Assembly (NCBI GenBank): GCA_018676385.1
Contig: JABHEX010000132.1
Location: 1 to 32,103 of the forward strand
Direction of reading: 5' to 3'
Origin: Akkermansiaceae bacterium
GTDB lineage: Bacteria; Verrucomicrobiota; Verrucomicrobiia; Verrucomicrobiales; Akkermansiaceae
DNA: 32,103 bases
Positions 26,556-32,103 of the stretch are shown in pieces. The stretch's first letter is position 1. Each line of letters begins with the position of its first letter. Both the position numbers and the translations under genes were made by a program. The notes under the pieces were generated by a model. That model worked only from the letters and a program-made list of their open reading frames with translations, had not been told where the DNA came from and ran no database searches.

Positions 26556-27428
26556 ATGACCAGTTTCCTGTCATCAAGCACATTCAAATTTTCCCTTTCC
26601 TTAGCGATTCTTGCGCTGGGCACTGGCGCGGCATCCGCTGCCGGCGGCCATCAGCTACCGCTCTACCCTGAGTCGCCTTTTCAAGGCACCCCATTCTCAT
26701 GGATTTCCAATTCCATGATCATGGTCTGGATGGGTGCAGGTCTTATTATTCTGTTCTGCCGGGCCGCCACTAAAAAAATGGCACTGGTTCCCGCGGGTTT
26801 CCAGAACTTCGCCGAGTGGCTCGTCGAAAGCCTCTACGATTTCTTTGCAGGTATATTAGGTGATCACCTGGTGAAGCGCACATTCTGGTTTTTCGGTGCC
26901 ACCTTCATGCTTATTCTCACGGTCAACTACCTTGCGCTGATTCCAGGAGTTGGCACGATCTATCAAGAAGACTCAAGTGGCCACATCAAGGGTCTACTTC
27001 GTGGTGGAAATGCTGACCTCAACATGACCGCCGCTATGGCGATCACATTCTTTATCCTCTGGATCTTCTGGTCGTTCTCTGAAATCGGAGCCAAGAACTT
27101 CTTCGCTCACATATTTGCCTCCAAAGGCTCGTTCACCGGCATCATGAAGGTCGGCATGGCCATCATGTTCTTCCTCGTCGGTATTCTCGAGGTTGTCTCG
27201 ATTTTCATCCGACCTGTCGCCCTCAGTTTCCGTCTGTTCGGAAATATTTACGGCGGCGAGCAGACGCTTGAGGGTCTGATGGCGCTCGTTCCTTCCTATC
27301 TCGCTTTCCTCCCCGCGCTTCCATTCTACTTTATGGAGCTTCTCGTCGGCCTCGTGCAGGCACTTGTCTTTACCCTTCTCTGCGCCGTCTTCCTGAAACT
27401 CATGTGCGATCACGGCGACGAACACTAA
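26556..27428 (+). CDS. atpB: ATP synthase F0 subunit a
   Basis: Subunit a forms the half-channels for ions beside the c-ring. The ~290-residue protein has about six membrane helices; the essential arginine is in RPVALSFRLFGNIYGG, and FYFMELLVGLVQALVFTLL forms the last helix. The start at 26556 is preferred over 26496, since the upstream ATG falls next to the CRP-like site and adds an unrelated stretch. From 26556 the N-terminus looks like a cleavable signal (LSLAILALGTGAASA), a feature of some subunit a proteins. It heads the atpB-E-F-H-A-G-D operon; no atpI is seen upstream. Confidence 0.93.
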   Translation: MTSFLSSSTFKFSLSLAILALGTGAASAAGGHQLPLYPESPFQGTPFSWISNSMIMVWMGAGLIILFCRAATKKMALVPAGFQNFAEWLVESLYDFFAGILGDHLVKRTFWFFGATFMLILTVNYLALIPGVGTIYQEDSSGHIKGLLRGGNADLNMTAAMAITFFILWIFWSFSEIGAKNFFAHIFASKGSFTGIMKVGMAIMFFLVGILEVVSIFIRPVALSFRLFGNIYGGEQTLEGLMALVPSYLAFLPALPFYFMELLVGLVQALVFTLLCAVFLKLMCDHGDEH

Positions 27429-27485
27429 ACACTCTTGAGAGTCTGACCATGGGCAAACCGTGGGGGCTTTCAGAAACAACACTAA

Positions 27486-27707
<222 letters not shown>

Positions 27708-27736
27708 TTAAGCAGCGGATTTTAATCCAAAACTTT

Positions 27737-27773
27737 ATTAGGTGCCGTCTGGCGCAGCTTAGCGGCACCTAAT
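27737..27773 (+). promoter_or_regulatory. Intercistronic hairpin between atpE and atpF
   Basis: ATTAGGTGCCG and CGGCACCTAAT form a perfect 11-bp stem with a 15-nt loop, 29 bp after the atpE stop. A pyrimidine run (TCCTCTCTCCC) follows rather than a T tract, so RNA stabilisation, processing or partial attenuation after the high-demand c gene is more likely than full termination. Confidence 0.6.
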
Positions 27774-27802
27774 TCCTCTCTCCCTAACTACTTTTTCTCA
27801 CA

Positions 27803-28342
27803 ATGATCACATTCATCGCAGCAGCCGGAACCGAAGCAGCCGAACAAGGCTTCTTGGAGACTTTTGGTGTGAACTGGCCGTTCTTTATCGCCCAGCTCGT
27901 CAACTTCATCATCGTGCTCATTGTGCTGAAAAAATTCGCGTTCAAGCCTATTCAGGAACTCCTTGAGCAACGCCGTAATCGCATTGCCGAGGGCGAAGAA
28001 AAGCTCAAGCGCATCGAGCAGGAACTCGCCGAGTCCGAGCAGCGATCCCAAGAAGCCATCGATAAAGCCAACGCAGACGCCGCTCGCCTCATCACCGAGG
28101 CCAAAGAGAGCGCAGCATCACTTTCAGAGAAAAAAGCCCAGGAAGCCGTCGCTTCTGCGCAGACAATTCTCGCCAAAGCCGAAGAGGCTGCCGTCGCCGA
28201 GCGCAAGACCATGCAGACCGAGCTTAAGAAGGAGTTCGGCCGACTCGTCACCAACACCACAGCCAACGTTACTGGCAAGGTGCTCACCGACGACGACCAA
28301 AAACGCATCAACGAAGAAGCGCTCGCCAGCGTCGAAAGCTGA
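27803..28342 (+). CDS. atpF: ATP synthase F0 subunit b
   Basis: Subunit b is the peripheral stalk. The 179-residue protein has an N-terminal membrane helix (FGVNWPFFIAQLVNFIIVLIVLKKFAFKP) and then a long Ala/Glu/Lys-rich coiled coil, including the family's LEQRRNRIAEGEEK. A short extra segment (MITFIAAAGTEAAEQGFLET) precedes the helix. Only one b gene is present, so a homodimer is likely. Spacing to atpH is 37 bp. Confidence 0.93.
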   Translation: MITFIAAAGTEAAEQGFLETFGVNWPFFIAQLVNFIIVLIVLKKFAFKPIQELLEQRRNRIAEGEEKLKRIEQELAESEQRSQEAIDKANADAARLITEAKESAASLSEKKAQEAVASAQTILAKAEEAAVAERKTMQTELKKEFGRLVTNTTANVTGKVLTDDDQKRINEEALASVES

Positions 28343-28379
28343 CCTTCTTATTTATCACACTGATCAATTACTATTCGCC

Positions 28380-28772
28380 ATGAAGGTTTCCAAAGACGCA
28401 GCCAAAGCAGCCAGCAGAATTTTTAGTCTCTGCGCTCCTGACGGGCAGCTGGATGAGGAAAAATTTCGCAAAGCCGTTGCTCTAATCGTTGAGTCCAAGC
28501 CGCGCGACTACCGTGGGATCTTGCACTCACTGCAGCGCCTCGTCCGCCTCGATGTCGAAAGCCGCAAGGCAGTTGTCGAAAGCGCTGTCGAGATGGACGC
28601 CGCGGCCAAGTCTCGGATCGAAACCAATCTCAACGAGCAATACGGCGGTGGCCTAAGCTTCAGCTACACCACCACTCCCGAGCTTCTCGGCGGCACCCGC
28701 ATCCGCGTCGGGAACGACGTCTGGGACGGATCCGTCAAAGCACGCCTCGACCGCCTTAACAACGCATTCTAA
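28380..28772 (+). CDS. atpH: ATP synthase F1 subunit delta, short form
   Basis: Position between b and alpha and the C-terminal pattern TPELLGGTRIRVGNDVWDGSVKARLDRL identify delta, which joins the peripheral stalk to F1. It is only 130 residues, against about 180 for most deltas; the shortfall is in the N-terminal helical domain that caps alpha. The ORF track extends this frame back to 27963, but that part overlaps atpF and has a Ser/Pro/Arg-rich shadow composition. The ATG at 28380 (MKVSKDAAKAASRIF) is therefore the start. Confidence 0.88.
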   Translation: MKVSKDAAKAASRIFSLCAPDGQLDEEKFRKAVALIVESKPRDYRGILHSLQRLVRLDVESRKAVVESAVEMDAAAKSRIETNLNEQYGGGLSFSYTTTPELLGGTRIRVGNDVWDGSVKARLDRLNNAF

Positions 28773-28815
28773 GACTTTTTAAACTTTAAACTAATCACTT
28801 CTAACTAAAAACGCC

Positions 28816-30348
28816 ATGAGCAGCATCCTCCAGGAACTAGAACAGCAAATCGCCAACGTCTCATCGACAGTTGAAAAAACCAACGTCGGCACAGTCCGCG
28901 AGACCGGTGACGGTGTGGCAAAGGTCGAAGGCCTCAGTGACGTGCAACTCAACGAGATGATCGAATTCCCCGGTGGTCTTATGGGTCTCGCACTTAACCT
29001 TGAGGAAAGTGAAGTCGGTGTCGTGTTCCTCGGCGACGGTCTCCACATCAAGGAAGGCGACGAGTGCAGCACCACAGGAAAACTTCTCTCCGTGCCCGTA
29101 GGAAATGCGCTTCTCGGTCGTGTTGTCGATACCCTCGGCCGTCCAGTTGATGGCAAAGGCGACATCGAAGCCGCCGCACAATACCCTGTTGAAAAAATCG
29201 CACCCGGCATCATTAAAAGAAAATCCGTTTCTGTGCCACTACAGACTGGTATCGCATCCATCGATGCCATGATCCCAATTGGTCGTGGTCAGCGTGAGCT
29301 CATTATTGGTGACCGTTCCACAGGAAAAACCACCATCGCGGTGGACACCATCATTTCCCAGGCCAACCAGAACCGCGAGGCAGCTGAAGGCCGCATGAAG
29401 GATCACAAACCTGTGCGCTGCGTTTACGTAGCCATCGGTCAGAAACTCTCAAACGTAACTCGGACCGTTAAAACGCTTGAGGATGCTGGTGCCATGGAAA
29501 ACACCATCGTGGTGGTTGCTTCCGCATCCGACTCCGCGGCTAGCCAGTTCCTTGCTCCATATGCAGGTTGCTCGATGGCAGAATACCTCATGGACCAAGG
29601 TGAGGACGTGCTCATTGTTTATGATGATCTCTCTAAGCAGGCTGTTGCCTACCGTCAGGTTTCCCTGATTCTTCGCCGCCCATCAGGTCGTGAAGCATAT
29701 CCTGGTGACGTTTTCTACCTTCACTCCCGTCTGCTTGAGCGTTCCGCACGTCTCTCCGATGCTATGGGTGGTGGATCCATCACTGCATTGCCAATCATCG
29801 AGACCCAGGCGGGTGACGTTTCCGCTTATATCCCGACCAACGTGATTTCCATTACTGACGGTCAGATTTTCCTCGAAACCGACCTCTTTTACCAGGGTAT
29901 CCGCCCTGCTATCTCAGTGGGTCTCTCCGTTTCCCGTGTGGGATCCGCCGCGCAGACCAAGGCGATCAAAAAAGTTGCCGGAACCACCAAGCTGGACCTC
30001 GCGCAGTTCCGCGAACTTCAGGCGTTCGCCCAGTTCGGCTCCGATCTCGACGAAGGAACCAAGAAAAAACTCGACCGCGGTGCCCGCATTGTTGAGCTCT
30101 TCAAGCAAAACCAATACGCACCCAAGTCCATGGCAATGGAGGTGGCTATTCTCTGGTCAATGCAGAACGGATACTTCGACGATGTTGAAGTGGAGCGTAT
30201 CGAGGAATGCCAGGCAGCCCTCGAGACCTACTTCGACGAACGTAAGGCAGACGTCCTTCAGGCAATCGCCGATGAAAAAGCTCTCAGCGACGACCTCAAC
30301 GCCTCCTTAAAGACCGCCGTCGAGGACTTCAAAGCATCCTGGAAGTAA
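28816..30348 (+). CDS. atpA: ATP synthase F1 subunit alpha
   Basis: The 510-residue non-catalytic nucleotide-binding subunit has the family order: the N-terminal beta barrel ([17 protein letters not shown]), the P-loop GDRSTGKT with K171 (the common residue before T is Q, here S), and [47 protein letters not shown]. The SxxxxRVGSAAQ region ([19 protein letters not shown]) carries the arginine finger. Length is standard. It lies 43 bp after atpH and 41 bp before atpG, with no Shine-Dalgarno. Confidence 0.97.
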   Translation: MSSILQELEQQIANVSSTVEKTNVGTVRETGDGVAKVEGLSDVQLNEMIEFPGGLMGLALNLEESEVGVVFLGDGLHIKEGDECSTTGKLLSVPVGNALLGRVVDTLGRPVDGKGDIEAAAQYPVEKIAPGIIKRKSVSVPLQTGIASIDAMIPIGRGQRELIIGDRSTGKTTIAVDTIISQANQNREAAEGRMKDHKPVRCVYVAIGQKLSNVTRTVKTLEDAGAMENTIVVVASASDSAASQFLAPYAGCSMAEYLMDQGEDVLIVYDDLSKQAVAYRQVSLILRRPSGREAYPGDVFYLHSRLLERSARLSDAMGGGSITALPIIETQAGDVSAYIPTNVISITDGQIFLETDLFYQGIRPAISVGLSVSRVGSAAQTKAIKKVAGTTKLDLAQFRELQAFAQFGSDLDEGTKKKLDRGARIVELFKQNQYAPKSMAMEVAILWSMQNGYFDDVEVERIEECQAALETYFDERKADVLQAIADEKALSDDLNASLKTAVEDFKASWK

Positions 30349-30389
30349 TTCCAATTCTTCATTCTGCAATTCTTCAATCGTTCATTTAA

Positions 30390-32103
<1,714 letters not shown>

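Noticed and set aside
26994-27482. 162-aa minus-strand ORF opposite atpB
   Set aside because: Highly charged Glu/Asp/His/Lys translation is the antisense image of a membrane protein gene.
27963-28379. Upstream extension of the delta-subunit frame (long 269-aa ORF)
   Set aside because: It overlaps atpF in another frame and reads as a Ser/Pro/Arg-rich shadow; the delta homology starts at the ATG at 28380.
28791-29270. 159-aa minus-strand ORF opposite atpA
   Set aside because: Antisense of conserved alpha-subunit sequence; low-complexity Ser/Pro/Thr composition.

Overview
The window looks like a stretch of a Verrucomicrobiota chromosome. This is inferred from gene content: a secreted DUF1080 protein, a TMEM43-family protein, a DUF4202 protein, an elongated LigA, an F-type ATP synthase operon with a short delta subunit and an insertion in beta, and translation starts that mostly lack Shine-Dalgarno sequences. 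No rRNA, tRNA, CRISPR array or intact insertion sequence was recognised.

Layout. At 1-1870 are the 3' end of an enoyl reductase (MECR/ETR type), a small Cys/Tyr/Arg-rich exported protein and a CAP-domain protein. At 1867-6697, tadA is divergent from a tight rpe-glcD-ligA run. At 6701-7803, two minus-strand genes, one unknown and one CPXCG zinc-ribbon-like protein, are coupled and sit back to back with a cupin. At 7837-9407 lies an nfeD-slipin membrane pair with its own terminator. At 9445-12426 are a TPMT-like methyltransferase and two predicted lipoproteins, a YiiX-type permuted papain-fold hydrolase and a phospholipase D/cardiolipin synthase-like enzyme. At 12528-15189 are TMEM43, a methyltransferase and a DUF1080 protein. 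The 15190-15524 gap holds a probable decayed reading frame and inverted repeats. At 15525-18313 are a long adenylate-kinase-like protein, a DUF4202 protein and an RluA-type pseudouridine synthase.

At 18321-20864 is an arsenate-resistance cassette, arsR-GAPDH-arsJ. In the established pathway the GAPDH makes 1-arseno-3-phosphoglycerate and ArsJ exports it. The arsR promoter has a palindrome over its -10 element and start codon, which suggests a leaderless autoregulated transcript.

At 21017-22756 is the most unusual gene. Its N-terminal ~220 residues resemble the REP-associated tyrosine transposase (RAYT/Y1) fold but lack the HUH and tyrosine catalytic residues. This domain is fused through a basic linker and one membrane helix to an extracytoplasmic domain. 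It looks like a domesticated, membrane-tethered transposase relative. A GTAG-plus-hairpin element resembling a REP sequence lies between atpG and atpD.

At 22994-26400 are exported MsrB, an MlaE-type permease, HU with a good terminator, and a second YiiX-type protein preceded by a perfect 20-bp palindrome. At 26471-32103 the ATP synthase operon atpB-E-F-H-A-G-D runs off the right edge, preceded by a CRP-like TGTGA-N6-TCACA site.
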